DNA of 64,000 nucleotides from Onchidella celtica (taxonomy: Eukaryota; Mollusca; Gastropoda; Systellommatophora; Onchidiidae). The DNA is taken from the NCBI GenBank assembly GCA_963931925.1, contig OZ007581.1, positions 11,630,192 through 11,694,191 of the forward strand, written 5' to 3'. The notes under the pieces are model-generated. The model saw only the letters and a program-made list of their open reading frames with translations. It ran no database searches and was not told the origin of the DNA. Positions 53,770 to 64,000 of the stretch are shown in pieces. Numbering within the stretch: position 1 is the first letter of the stretch; every line of letters starts with the position of its first letter. The position numbers were made by a program, and so were the translations under genes.

Positions 53770-54710
53770 ATAGCATTGTTAGAGGGTGTGAGGTGGTTGT
53801 AATTGACTGTTGACATTCAGTGGTTCGTGAAAGCACGAGTTGTTAAATTTTCATGCTGAGTCAATTTAATAAGATTTTTGGATTTAATTGTTATTAACCT
53901 ATTTAGAAGACGACCTTGTCTGTCTTAGTGCAAGGCCGTAACCGACTCATACATAGAATGTATTAATACTGCGAGATGAGCTCGCATGGCTGCACCAATA
54001 AAATCTAGGGATTTGGACGGTAGTTGCAGGTGGCTAGACATTATAAAAGTCAGCCCATACCTATGTCCATTATCACATGGAGAAAAGTATCCACTGCGAA
54101 GTGCTCGGCTAATTTCGAGCCAGATCGAAACAGAGACGCAGTAGAGCAGTCCATCTATATGATGAGCCTGGAAATGACGAGCTCCAGCTCATAGCTACCC
54201 GGACTTTGTCCACCATCCAACGCCCTTGTTGATATTCCCTGGTTCTTGATAGCCAGGGAAAAATGGTATGCATTGTAATTGTATGTCAGAATTCAGATGT
54301 TACCAGCATTATGTGAGTCTGCTCCTAGAGTCACAGCCAGGCAGTGCCAGTATTATAATATATGACTTGAGCCATTGCAATTGATGTGGCGTGTGCTGAG
54401 ACAGCGAAGACTATAATTTGTATTAAATATCCTATGAGTCATTAGTTACATTTGATCCAGTACTAGGACCTTTTAGTCCATTCTAAAATTGTATTCTTAT
54501 TAATTTTTGCAGTTACCCTGATAGTCATTATATATATATGTTATCTTTATTTAGCTAACTCAATACATTATTGTGGCCCTACAGGCCTGACAAAACTATT
54601 TCATTTGAGTTGTTTAATTAATTCCAGTAGGAAAGTTTAGTGTGTTCGTCGAGTGTGTGTTTTCCTCTTGAATTGCATTCGTTTGCTATAAACAACATTC
54701 GCGACAGTCT
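53770..54710 (+). mobile_element. Solo-LTR-like segment 2
   Basis: TATAAAAG at 54042-54049, then TGGCCCTACAGGCCTGA (54574-54590) and GAGTTGTTTA (54607-54616), as in segment 1. The probable right end is near GCGACA (54703-54708). The left end is uncertain. Confidence 0.4.
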
Positions 54711-57124
54711 CCAACAACTTTTAAAAAAAAATATATATTATTATGTCGACGGCAAGTTTTCCATGTTTCTACCAGTCTTTTAGGCAAATTTCACGTTTGA
54801 AGTTCAAGTTTATTGCATGCCTTGGCCAATTCAAAATACTAGCCGACCCGCGCAAGATAAATCTTGCAAATTTTCCTTGTACCAAGCCCAGCTGTATATC
54901 TAGATCTAAGTCGCATTGATAAAGACACTTGGATCCGATGCAAAGACGAATAAAAGTTTTTGTTACACTTCAATAATCGTTGCAGAATACACCGATGTCA
55001 TAAAATGACTTTCGGACGGAAATGTGTAAATACTGACGTAGAGCGCAGTTTCCGGTAACACTTTTCGATTCTGTCCGATGAAATTGCGTCTGTTTTCGCG
55101 GCTCAATTTTTTAAAAATATAAATAATAGTAAAGACTGATTTTTGTCCAAAATGAATGTGTCCACGTAACCCTTCGCAAAAAATTGATGTTCCATGATTT
55201 TTGATGGGGTAGTCGCGAAGTTTTAGCTGCTTAGAGGTTCACCCTCTAGCTCAATTATAGTAAGAAGATACAGAAGAATCATGCAAACAAGCTTTAAAAG
55301 ACAAAAAACAACAACAAACAAACAAACCAAAAAACAAACAAACAAAAAAAACTAGCCGCACTCGGTCATTGTAATAGATGATAATTTAGTTGCTAATTGC
55401 CAGCAACAACATCCGTTCCTTAACCTTTACCCCCTCCTCATTTCTTTTCTGGATACCAAACGCTTTATGCCCTCAAGGAAGATACTCAAATGTTAACGTG
55501 GGCTCCAATTTTTTTTTTTACAGAAATATAAAACTGCAGTTGACATGTGCCAAACAGAATGTGCAATCCATTGCAGAATGTATAGTCCATGCATGGTTGG
55601 ACAAACTAGGCATAAACTGAATGTTCAGGTTTAAAAAGTAATGTTATAGAAAGATTTTATCAGGGATGGGATCCCATTTCTACAAATAAAAAGCATTTGA
55701 GTCATTTAAATTATAATCACACAGAAAGAGAATTGTAAGCGTGTGATATTACATTCAAAATCCTGTCTTTTCAAACAAATTATATGCAGCAACTCTTTCC
55801 TCTCTTTCCTTCCTTTTGAATTAAATTCAGTATTTGGTTATTAAACAAAAATATTACAAGTGGTGGACCTGTTCACAAAAAGAGATAATACATTTCGTCG
55901 ATTGGCTGATGGAACCTCGCTAAGTCCATTTTTGGGCAAATTCACTTTAAAAAAAAAATGGAATCTATAGCACGAGACGCATAGGATGCACTTGAAAAAA
56001 CGAAAAAATTCTGCTTAGTAGTGGAGAAAAGCGATGTTGTAATTCCGTGTTATAACCTCGTTAACGTACGGCTGGCGGAATGTCGGCGCTTGAACCTGGC
56101 TAAAATCGTTTGCCAGGTTATGCACCGCTGGCCACGGCCAATTGTTGGCGTTTGAACCTCACTAAACGTTTAGTTTAGTAGCGTTTAATACTAAACGTTT
56201 AGTAAACGTTTAATAGCATGCTTATTACATGTAACAATTGTTGTCGCTTGAAAATGAAGAAAAAAAGTGAAAGTCGACAAATGTAGCGTCGATGTAAAAA
56301 TCATTATTTCGTAGTAGTGCATGATTGTATCATGTTTACAAATAACGAGACTGAAGAAGGGCAGTCATGTACCATACCCTGTAACTCATGATTATTTTAA
56401 AGGGTTTGGAGATACAGGGAATAGGTTATTGTGTACAAAATTCACACATGCATGCACACACACAGGCACACAGAGTAATTAGGTTTTTACTAAGTTCGAA
56501 ATGACTTTTTTAAAAAAAATTACTTTATATAATTATAGTTATGTGCCAGTAAAATCATTGAGTCTGGGGACGAATAAAAAGTGGTCACTTTGAAATAGTC
56601 TAGATATCAACCGGCGTATATTTTGCGTCCGAAGTAAGAGATCTATTGTCATTAATGTGATCACCGACGGTAGGGTAAACTTGAATGAATAGATCAAAGG
56701 AAGGGCGGCGGCGAGTTTACGGCCTTTGAAGTTGCCGCTCAATAGAGTGGACACCGTCTTTGAAGAAAGTAAGACAAGACCGGCGAATATAAATAATTAT
56801 TTTGAGTTAATTGATCAATCTGTAATTAATCATGCGAATCTTCACCCCACCCACACTTTAATAGCTATAAATACTGTCAGTCTCATATCAATCAGTGACC
56901 AGACAAAGTAAAGCGCCCCACTATCTGAATTTTTGAATCCAGTGCTTTCCAGTATGTAACACATAAGTCACTGTGCATTTCCAGTTTGTTATTTTCAACG
57001 TTTCCTCTGAGCAGAGGACAATGCATGGTGCAATAAGCACTTTCAAAACCTGTTAGAGGAAGATGCCGATCGCAGGAGCCTTTAATTGACGTTGCACACA
57101 AACCTTACTGGTGTGAAAGTAGAT

Positions 57125-58165
57125 CTCTCAAAGAAACACAGAGCAGTTCTCTCAGTGCACTAAACTGCAACCCTCTCCCATAGAACAATGCTGGAACTCT
57201 CTCACAGAACCAAGTGCACAGCTCTCAAAGACCCTATGTGGAACTCTCTCAAAGGACAAACAAGTAACTCTCAAAGAACAAAAATGAAAATTACCCAAGG
57301 AACTGAAATGCAGCCAGCTCAAGGAGCAAACGTACAAATCTCTTGCTCTCTCCCCCCCCCCCCCCCTTCTCTCTCTCAGAACCAGAGCGCCACATTCTCA
57401 AATTGCAAGATGCAGCTCTTTCAGAGGGCAGCTCTCCCAAAGACCAGATTGCATCTCCCTTAATATTAATAAAGAACCAAAGTGCAGCGCTCACCCCCCC
57501 CCCCTTCTATCTCTCTCTCTCTTTCTCTCTCTCTCTCCCCCTCCCTCTCTCTCTCTCTCTCTGTCAAATAACCAGAGTGAACCTCTAACTCAAAGATCCA
57601 GTGTGCAGTTGTCTCTCAAAATCCCTGAGTGCAGTTACTCACACAGCCCCAGAATGCAGATTTATACAAGAACCAGAGTGCACCTCTTTCAAGTTTCATC
57701 TCTCCCAAAGAACCAAAATGCAGCTCCCTCTCAAAGGACTGGAGTGCATCTCTTTCAAGTTTCATCTCTCTCAAAGAACCAAAATGCAGCTCTCTCTCAA
57801 AGGACTGGAGTGCATCTCTTTCAAGTAGCATCTCTCCCAAAGAACCAAAATGCAGCTATCTCTCAAAGGACTGGAGTGCATCTCTTTCAAGTTTCATCTC
57901 TCTCAAAGAACCAAAATGCAGCTCTCTCTCAAAGAGCTGGAGTGCACCTCTTTCAAGTTGCATCTCTCTCAAAGAACCAAAATGCAGCTCTCTCTCAAAG
58001 GACTGGAGTGCATCTCTTTCAAATTGCATCTCTCTCAAAGAACCAAAATGCAGCTCTCTCTCTCTCTAAGAACGTGAGTGCACCTCTTTCAAATTGCATT
58101 TCTCTCGAAGAACCAAAATGCAACTCTCTCTCAAAGAACTGGAGTGCAACTCTCTCAAAGAGAGA
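57125..58165. repeat. 66-bp minisatellite (7 regular copies) in a ~1-kb degenerate array
   Basis: Regular units restart at 57718, 57784, 57850, 57916, 57982 and 58048, then 58118 after a 4-bp insertion. Each contains AAAATGCAGCT, AAAGGACTGGAGTGCA and TCTTTCAAGT. Older half-units extend leftward to 57125. Because 66 is a multiple of three, long ORFs run through on both strands. Their products have no known motif, and I treat them as non-coding. Confidence 0.9.
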
Positions 58166-58282
58166 AAGAGAGCGGCACGGGCAGGTGGATGCGGCTGGGG
58201 AGGGGGTATTGAGCAAGGACATAACATAGACAAAGATAGACAGAGGGAGAGACGGGCAGATAGAGAAAAAAGGGAAGGGGAC

Positions 58283-58285
58283 ATG

Positions 58286-58316
<31 letters not shown>

Positions 58317-58317
58317 T

Positions 58318-58387
<70 letters not shown>
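58283..58387. repeat. (GA)n microsatellite
   Basis: A 105-bp GA run next to the minisatellite. Confidence 0.97.
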
Positions 58388-58390
<3 letters not shown>

Positions 58391-58528
58391 ATAGTAGAAA
58401 CAGTAGAAAGAGAGATTTAATGATGTATTTAATGTCTTTTGTAAACAAATGACATGTAATACTTTGTGTTACTAAAGAGACAAGTGTGAATAAATAGTTT
58501 GGTTTAGGCTAGACAGTAAATCATACAT

Positions 58529-58681
58529 TTATATTACACTCATTCGCTCGGCGATGGTGTGATACATAGGAAATAAACGAAGTGAAATACTAAGTTTCGA
58601 TCGATAAATGTAAAACAGAACTAAAACGGCAAAGACAACAATAAATGCCCCCGAGGCACTTTTAAACATATTTTTACTATG
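58529..58681 (-). CDS. Short ORF with one predicted membrane segment, uncertain
   Basis: The frame from ATG at 58681 reads MFKSASGAFIVVFAVLVLFY, then IYRSKLSISLRLF, ending at 58529 (50 aa). A short basic N-terminus before about 17 hydrophobic residues looks like a type II signal anchor, but there is no partner exon, and it sits inside a repeat-bounded segment. It may be chance. Confidence 0.2.
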   Translation of the reverse strand, partial: HSKNMFKSASGAFIVVFAVLVLFYIYRSKLSISLRLFPMYHTIAERMSVI

Positions 58682-58993
58682 CCAAAAGAAAGGTAGCGAG
58701 GTTATACGATCAGCCAAGCGGCGCGATGTGTGCGCTTGAACCTCGTTAAAGCTTTAGGCAGGTTCCAACAGCCGACTTCGGCGTGTTATAACCTGCTTAA
58801 CTCTGGTTACGTCATTACAGTAGGGTTGTCGTCAAAATGCAATACACGGCACAACTACTGGTCAAGAACATAGGCTAGATGCCAAGTTACAGCTCCCAAT
58901 AATGAAAACTATTAAAGATAATCAGTTTTTTCCTTCTCCTGTAAAATTTTGATTTTGGACTTAACGAGGTTCCAACAGCCAACCGACGATTTA

Positions 58994-60980
58994 GAGATTC
59001 TGAAACGTTTTACTTCATGTGGTCACAAAGGATGGAATTACGTAACTTCTTGAGCTTGAGAAATCATTCCCATTTTTTTCATGTATGTGTGCAACAGACC
59101 TTGGTCCGTGCTCTATTTTTCATAATATTTCACAGCCAGCGACACTCCTTGTTTGAGACTGAATAGCCGAGAAGGGAAATTCCAGTTAATATTTCGAGTC
59201 ATCCTACAAAGGAGGTCGTGCCTTTCCCCCCCCCCCCCCTTTTTTTTTTGTAACACGAATTTGGCACAGACATTTTTGTTCTCGCTGTAAATATCCCCTG
59301 AATTTCTCCTTTACCAAAGTGAAAAAAAAAAAAATCACTGTGGAATAGCTGGCTGTGAAAACAGCTGATACTGATTGTCCCCGCCATCGGCCGCCGTAAC
59401 ATGAGAATACCAAATTTGATGCTTATAAACCATTGCGGGTAAGTACGTCACATGGGAAGGCTGGTGACCTCTGCATGTACTTTCCTCCAGGGAAGAGAGG
59501 GAAAAGGGGAGGGTGATGGGAGGGGAAGGGGCGGAGAGGAGGTGGTGCCGGGGGGGGGGGAGGGGAGGGAGGAGGAGGTTTATCCCAACCATCGCAGAAA
59601 AGACACTCAAGAAGTGTTGAGTTTCGCCGCCATCCGTCACGGTTCTGCATTCAACTTTCAGTAAATCATGAACAGGATGTTTGTGTTTAAAAATGATGTA
59701 CACAGTTGATGAAACCTTGGGACAAAAGACAAGCATGGCCATATTTACTGAGAAAATACGAATTTTAAATTTTGAACATTCTCTACTTCATTTTTGCAGC
59801 TGAAATGCTGATTTAAAATATTTTGTAATATCAGCTTTTATTTTTCTTTCAAATTTTTATTTCGCAGAGTCGAACTTAGTGGTCCAAGTGTGTACAAATA
59901 AAGTGAAAACCACTTTTTGTGGCTATGGTTAATTTTCCCCCTGGCCTTCATTTGAAAACAAAATTGATCCCAGATTGGTTCATGGAGACTTTATTTACGC
60001 TGATTATTGCTGGCTCATTTTTTATATTTTTCGGTTGTGTCCATTCTCACCAGAGACATTCTTTTACTTTGTGTGCGTAGGTATTTCATTTCAATTTTAA
60101 GATTTCTTTGCATTGCAAATGTTTTGCAAACCTTTCATTTTGGGTTTGAGAAATTTTCAAGACTAGTTAACACACTTGTGTCATACCTTCCCTGCCGTAT
60201 TATACGAGGAAGAAGACGCATTAGAGCCGTTGTAAAGATCAAGTCTGCAAAAACTCAAGCTCAGGGCTAAAAATATAGTGTCTAAATGCAGGGTGTTTGC
60301 ATTGGAAATGTTGGCAAACCTTTCATTTTGGGTGTGTTTCACTTGACGTCACACGGAACATGTGCACTTGCAAACTTTTCATTTTTATTCCTTTCGTCTG
60401 AAGTTTCAAGACTTTAACTTTTAACATACTTCGTTCTCCAAAAATTTTACTCTTCTTTTTTAATGTGCGCATGTATACGTGGTTCAGTATTTCTGTACAA
60501 TGTAAATGTTGTAAAATAGAGTCAGATCATTAATAGGATGGAAAGCTAAGTAAGTGCTTTGCATTATCAGTATTGAGGTCCCTCGAGAAACAGCCTGCAA
60601 ATGCCCAAGAACGCGGTATATCTCAACACAGATTCCCCGGAAAGGAAAAAAAGGAAGCCAGACAGGTCTTGTAGCAGTATTATACAGGAATTCTTAAGGG
60701 TATGTTTCGGGGCGGGGGCGAGGGAGGTGAGGTGGGGTGGAGAGGGCATATTCCCGGGGAAATGAAAAAAAATCAGAGCCTTTCCTGAACATTGCATCCG
60801 GGTACAATTTGTTCCCTCCCCCCCCCCCTTCCTTCCGTTTGGCAAGAATGTTAGGCTTAAGTAAGCTTACCCCGAGGACGTACTGTTAAATGATTTTCTG
60901 TGACGTTCCAATCAATATTGAAGGGCTGTGCTCCATTCTAGAGCCTCAATATACAGGCTGTGTAATTTTATCTAAACGTT

Positions 60981-60983
<3 letters not shown>
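58994..60983. other. Non-coding region
   Basis: C-run at 59226-59240, G/A-rich patch at 59500-59580, and two copies of a TGCAAACCTTTCATTTTGGG block (about 60125 and 60310) marking a diverged short duplication. No gene supported. Confidence 0.35.
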
Positions 60984-61015
<32 letters not shown>

Positions 61016-61110
61016 CACACACACACACACACACAGAGTATGTCTGTATCTCTCCTTCTCTCTCTCCCCCCCTCTCTCTCTCTCTCTCTCGTTCTGTCTC
61101 TCTCTCCAGT
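60984..61110. repeat. (CA)n then (CT)n microsatellite
   Basis: (CA)n at about 60984-61035 is followed by (CT)n from about 61050. Confidence 0.95.
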
Positions 61111-61576
61111 GGTGATAACAATCAGTTGTAAAAACCGCCAGTAAAAATTGAAAAGATACCATTCAACTATGCGAGACCTTGTGGATTCCCGCTGTTTGTA
61201 GTAACAACTGTAACCCGTCACGGTGCAGCGGTTCTTTGTTAAGTAAGAAATGAGCTTCTGTTCGCCTTTGAGTATGACTGTCGGGGCCTTATCCAGAAAT
61301 ATACCAAGCCATAACTATATTATAAATGACACAGTCGCACAAGTAGCTGGGGACTCTGTGCACAGAAAAAAAAACCCAACCAAGTGCAGTGACGTCGACA
61401 GTAAACTTCTTTTCACTAATTTTCCCCAGAAAAAACTTTCCCGCTTTCAGGTATTTTATTGACCGGATCAGCCCTCGCTCCTGCCCGTACTTGGCCCAAT
61501 TCTATCTCGACATCTGAAATTTGTATCTGCCGAATAAGACCATACAGTCTTTGATAAGACCAAATCTGCTACATAA

Positions 61577-62236
61577 TGCCGCAGTCTCACCAAGAAAACT
61601 CGCATGCGATTTTGATAATTATGAACCTCGTGCGTGCTGAGGCGTGCTGAGGCATGTTTTGACACGTGTTTTTGGCCCTCACACACCAACTCGTGTCAAA
61701 CTCGTGCCTAGCTGCAGAAAAATAGCTCCAGCCTTATTTTTTCGGCAAGTCGTCTGCGATTTCTTGACATGCGAGCGGAGGCGTTCACCAAACTGATGCG
61801 CGCGCATCCACTCAGGAATGTGAAAAATTCGTACACGAGCTCACGCGTACGTGGCAGCCTACTCGTGCGTGTTGACACAAGCCCACAGGTTCGTGTCGAC
61901 TCGCGCACGAGTACAGTGAGACTACCCTATATATAGGGCCTGCTTGTGTTATTTCGCTTGGCTCCCGCTTTTATACTTGTCCTCCTCCTCCACAATTCGT
62001 GCGAGTATAGCACAACTCGTGTGCGAATTCGCACACGAGTTGTGCAATTTGGGCCTCAAATCAGTCCTGGCGGGAGGGGGCGAAGGTTATACGTGTGCGA
62101 GTCGTGTGGGCACACGTGGGCTCGTACACGAACGTGTCAGCTCTTGTGCGAATTTTGCTCGTGTGCGTGTGGACACGTACGTACACGGCTTAATTTGACA
62201 CGTCCGCACACGAGTTTTCTTGGTGAGACTGCGGCA
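61577..62236. mobile_element. MITE with perfect 26-bp inverted ends
   Basis: The bases 61577-61602 (starting TGCCGCAGTCTCACC) are the exact inverse of 62211-62236. The interior is rich in CACGAGT/ACTCGTG and CGTGT/ACACG motifs in both directions. A GTGAGACTACCC block at about 61916 resembles an internal copy of the terminus. There is no transposase. Confidence 0.85.
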
Positions 62237-62259
62237 TCAGGATTAAATTTCTCAACAAC

Positions 62260-62520
62260 ACGGGAGCGTATTTAGCGCAAATGACAAGACGTCGGATTAG
62301 AATTACCCTAACGTTAAAAACACGGGTTCGAAACCGCCTGGAGACACTTTCTAGTGAAAAAAGGCAGCAGAGGGGCACCTGGGAGTCATGACCTAGGTGT
62401 GGCCCTGCCCCCTTAGAGTGTAAGGAGTTCAGGGCCGAAACACTTGAACAAGGGGGGTTTCTTCTCTGAAGACTGTCTGTTGTCCGGCTCCCCCATGAGT
62501 TTCTAGTTACTTTGGCAAAC
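62260..62520 (+). mobile_element. Second tRNA-derived SINE family
   Basis: TTTAGCGCAAATGAC (A-box-like), GTCGGATTAGAAT and then ACGGGTTCGAAACCG (B box) have tRNA spacing. A GC-rich body follows. Only one copy is seen here. A true tRNA is unlikely because the acceptor and anticodon arms do not pair cleanly by eye. Confidence 0.55.
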
Positions 62521-63412
62521 TGCAAAGAAAGAGTGACTGGTGAATTGGGGCCGTTACATTTTCTTTCACTGTTCGCTGTAACTTTGAACTGTTGGTATGT
62601 TTCATTTATCTTACCAAAACTGAGATGTAGAAAGTCATGCGATGCGCCACGGCCATTTCAAGTAAAGGAAATTTGCGAAAGAAGAAAAAAGAAAGTGTAC
62701 ATTCTTTTAGGTTAAGTATTAAGATGTAAGCAGGAGTAACATAATAGTTTCATAGCCTGGTTTAGCTGCTGTTGATGTCTATAAGAAGAGCTTTTATTAA
62801 ATTGTAAAATTTCATCCTAATTCCACCTTCACACATTTTTAAGTTACCGAAATAATAGTCGTGCTATTAACTGAAATTGCTGTAGAGATAAGATTACAAT
62901 TTAATTATATAGTCAAGTTGGTTTCGTGGCCTGTGGTAAGTTAGAATAGCATTTTAGTTTGAGCAATATCCCATTTTAAACAGTCCCTCTGGCATTTTTG
63001 AATTTAAATACGGTTTGTGAGTGTGTCTCTGCCATAGATTTCACAATATAGTAAATGCCTCGCCATAATTATTAATTTAAAAAAACGCAGCATTTTTTTC
63101 CATGAACACCAGTTTTCTCATTATTGTTAAGAAATATTCTTTCTCAAGTGAAAATTGTAGAAAAGGGAGAGCAAGATAGGGGAAAGAAAAAAACAACAAC
63201 AGAAAACAGGTGGGCTACGGTCAAGTCATAATGATGGGTTTTCTCATGTTTAAAAAGGAGAAACAACAAACCTCAAACGAATCAAATAAATTTATAGTTC
63301 AAATATAAATATATAAAACATTGCAAGCAAAACGTTTCTTTACTCTTTCATTTCAACCGCGGTTTGCCTCATTCTGTTCGTTTCTGTGTTCCATTGTTTT
63401 GAATAATAAGGT
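62521..63412. other. Non-coding, AT-rich spacer
   Basis: No coding signal or repeat structure noticed. Confidence 0.35.
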
Positions 63413-63505
63413 AGAGTGAGTGAGTGAGTGAGTGAGTGAGTGAGTGAGTGAGTGAGGGTGTGCGTAAGTGAGTGAGTGAGTGAATGCAGGAAAGTGAGTG
63501 AGTGA
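63413..63505. repeat. (GAGT)n microsatellite
   Basis: About 93 bp of GAGT with a GGTGTGC interruption. Confidence 0.96.
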
Positions 63506-64000
63506 GAGATTGCGTGAGTGTCTGGGTGAGTAAAACAATACATGAATGAGATAGTATGTGTCAGACTGAATGGGTGGAAGAATGATTATAAACTGCATAT
63601 GAGTTAATATAGCATTTGCTTACAGAGCTGAGTTAATCATAATGTGAAAATCTGTGACTATAACTGTGTGTCTGTGAATTTAGCCAGTGGAGACAAATAC
63701 ACACACAGAGAAGCTGAAAACTGCTGCACTTGTTTTATTTACTCTATTTCATGGACAAGAAAATTAAACAATAATCCACTCTTGCTTAGATTAAAATTCT
63801 AATGATAAATCGGGCCGATTTGATAGGAAACGTCATGAGACTGCGTTCCATGGTTTTGCTGTAAATATGTAGGCATTACCAACCAGTCAGAATGGTTATA
63901 AATGGTTCGCTTTTAAAAGAAATATATAATTATGTATATATATATTGGCACTGAAATGATAAATGTTGAGGACTGTCAACCTGTGTTTCACTGTGGAATA

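Larger units (their letters stand above)
55895..58993. mobile_element. 3.1-kb segment bounded by inverted repeats, candidate non-autonomous DNA transposon
   Basis: GATTGGCTGATGGAACCTCG (from about 55900) is matched in inverse at about 58968-58992 (TAACGAGGTTCCAACAGCC). Inside both ends lie repeated AACCTCGTTAA-like motifs: near 56055, 56092 and 56155, and 58701, 58736, 58765, 58780. The middle holds the 66-bp minisatellite and a GA run. No transposase was recognised. Confidence 0.5.

Overview
This is animal nuclear DNA: spliced GT-AG genes, a dense load of transposon fossils and very abundant simple repeats. The immunoglobulin domain of one gene resembles those of molluscan lectin-type immune proteins, and tRNA-derived SINEs, CR1-like and Harbinger elements are present. 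I therefore suggest a mollusc, probably a gastropod; this is inference, not proof. About 95% of the window is non-coding. Long ORFs inside GA, GATA, CATC and GGAT repeats are artefacts. Two host genes can be rebuilt exon by exon, both on the minus strand and both closing to an exact whole number of codons. Gene A (10217 to 98, seven exons, 257 aa) encodes a small secreted protein of a family I do not recognise: signal peptide, Gln/Ser/Pro-rich and Gly-rich stretch, Met-rich middle with few cysteines, and a strongly basic tail. Gene B (38946 to 33949, seven exons, 393 aa) encodes a signal peptide, a von Willebrand factor A domain with a complete MIDAS metal site, one Ig-like domain and a hydrophobic C-terminal tail typical of a GPI-anchor signal. 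It looks like a GPI-anchored cell-surface adhesion or recognition protein, and this domain combination is the most interesting result here. Layout: 1-10.2 kb, gene A and its repeat-filled introns; 10.2-33.9 kb, a gene desert with tandem repeats, SINEs, MITEs, LTR remnants and a truncated CR1-like LINE (28.7-29.7 kb); 33.9-38.9 kb, gene B; 39-47 kb, repeats, a foldback element and a 365-bp duplication; 47.1-48.6 kb, a decayed IS630/Tc1-like transposase; 50.1-53.7 kb, a nearly intact PIF/Harbinger transposon with TAA target duplication whose two genes lie on opposite strands with interleaved exons; 53.7-64 kb, a solo-LTR-like segment, a 3.1-kb repeat-bounded segment holding a 66-bp minisatellite, a MITE with perfect 26-bp inverted ends, and a second SINE. 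The two host genes do not obviously act in one pathway. Both products would enter the secretory route, one secreted and one surface-anchored.
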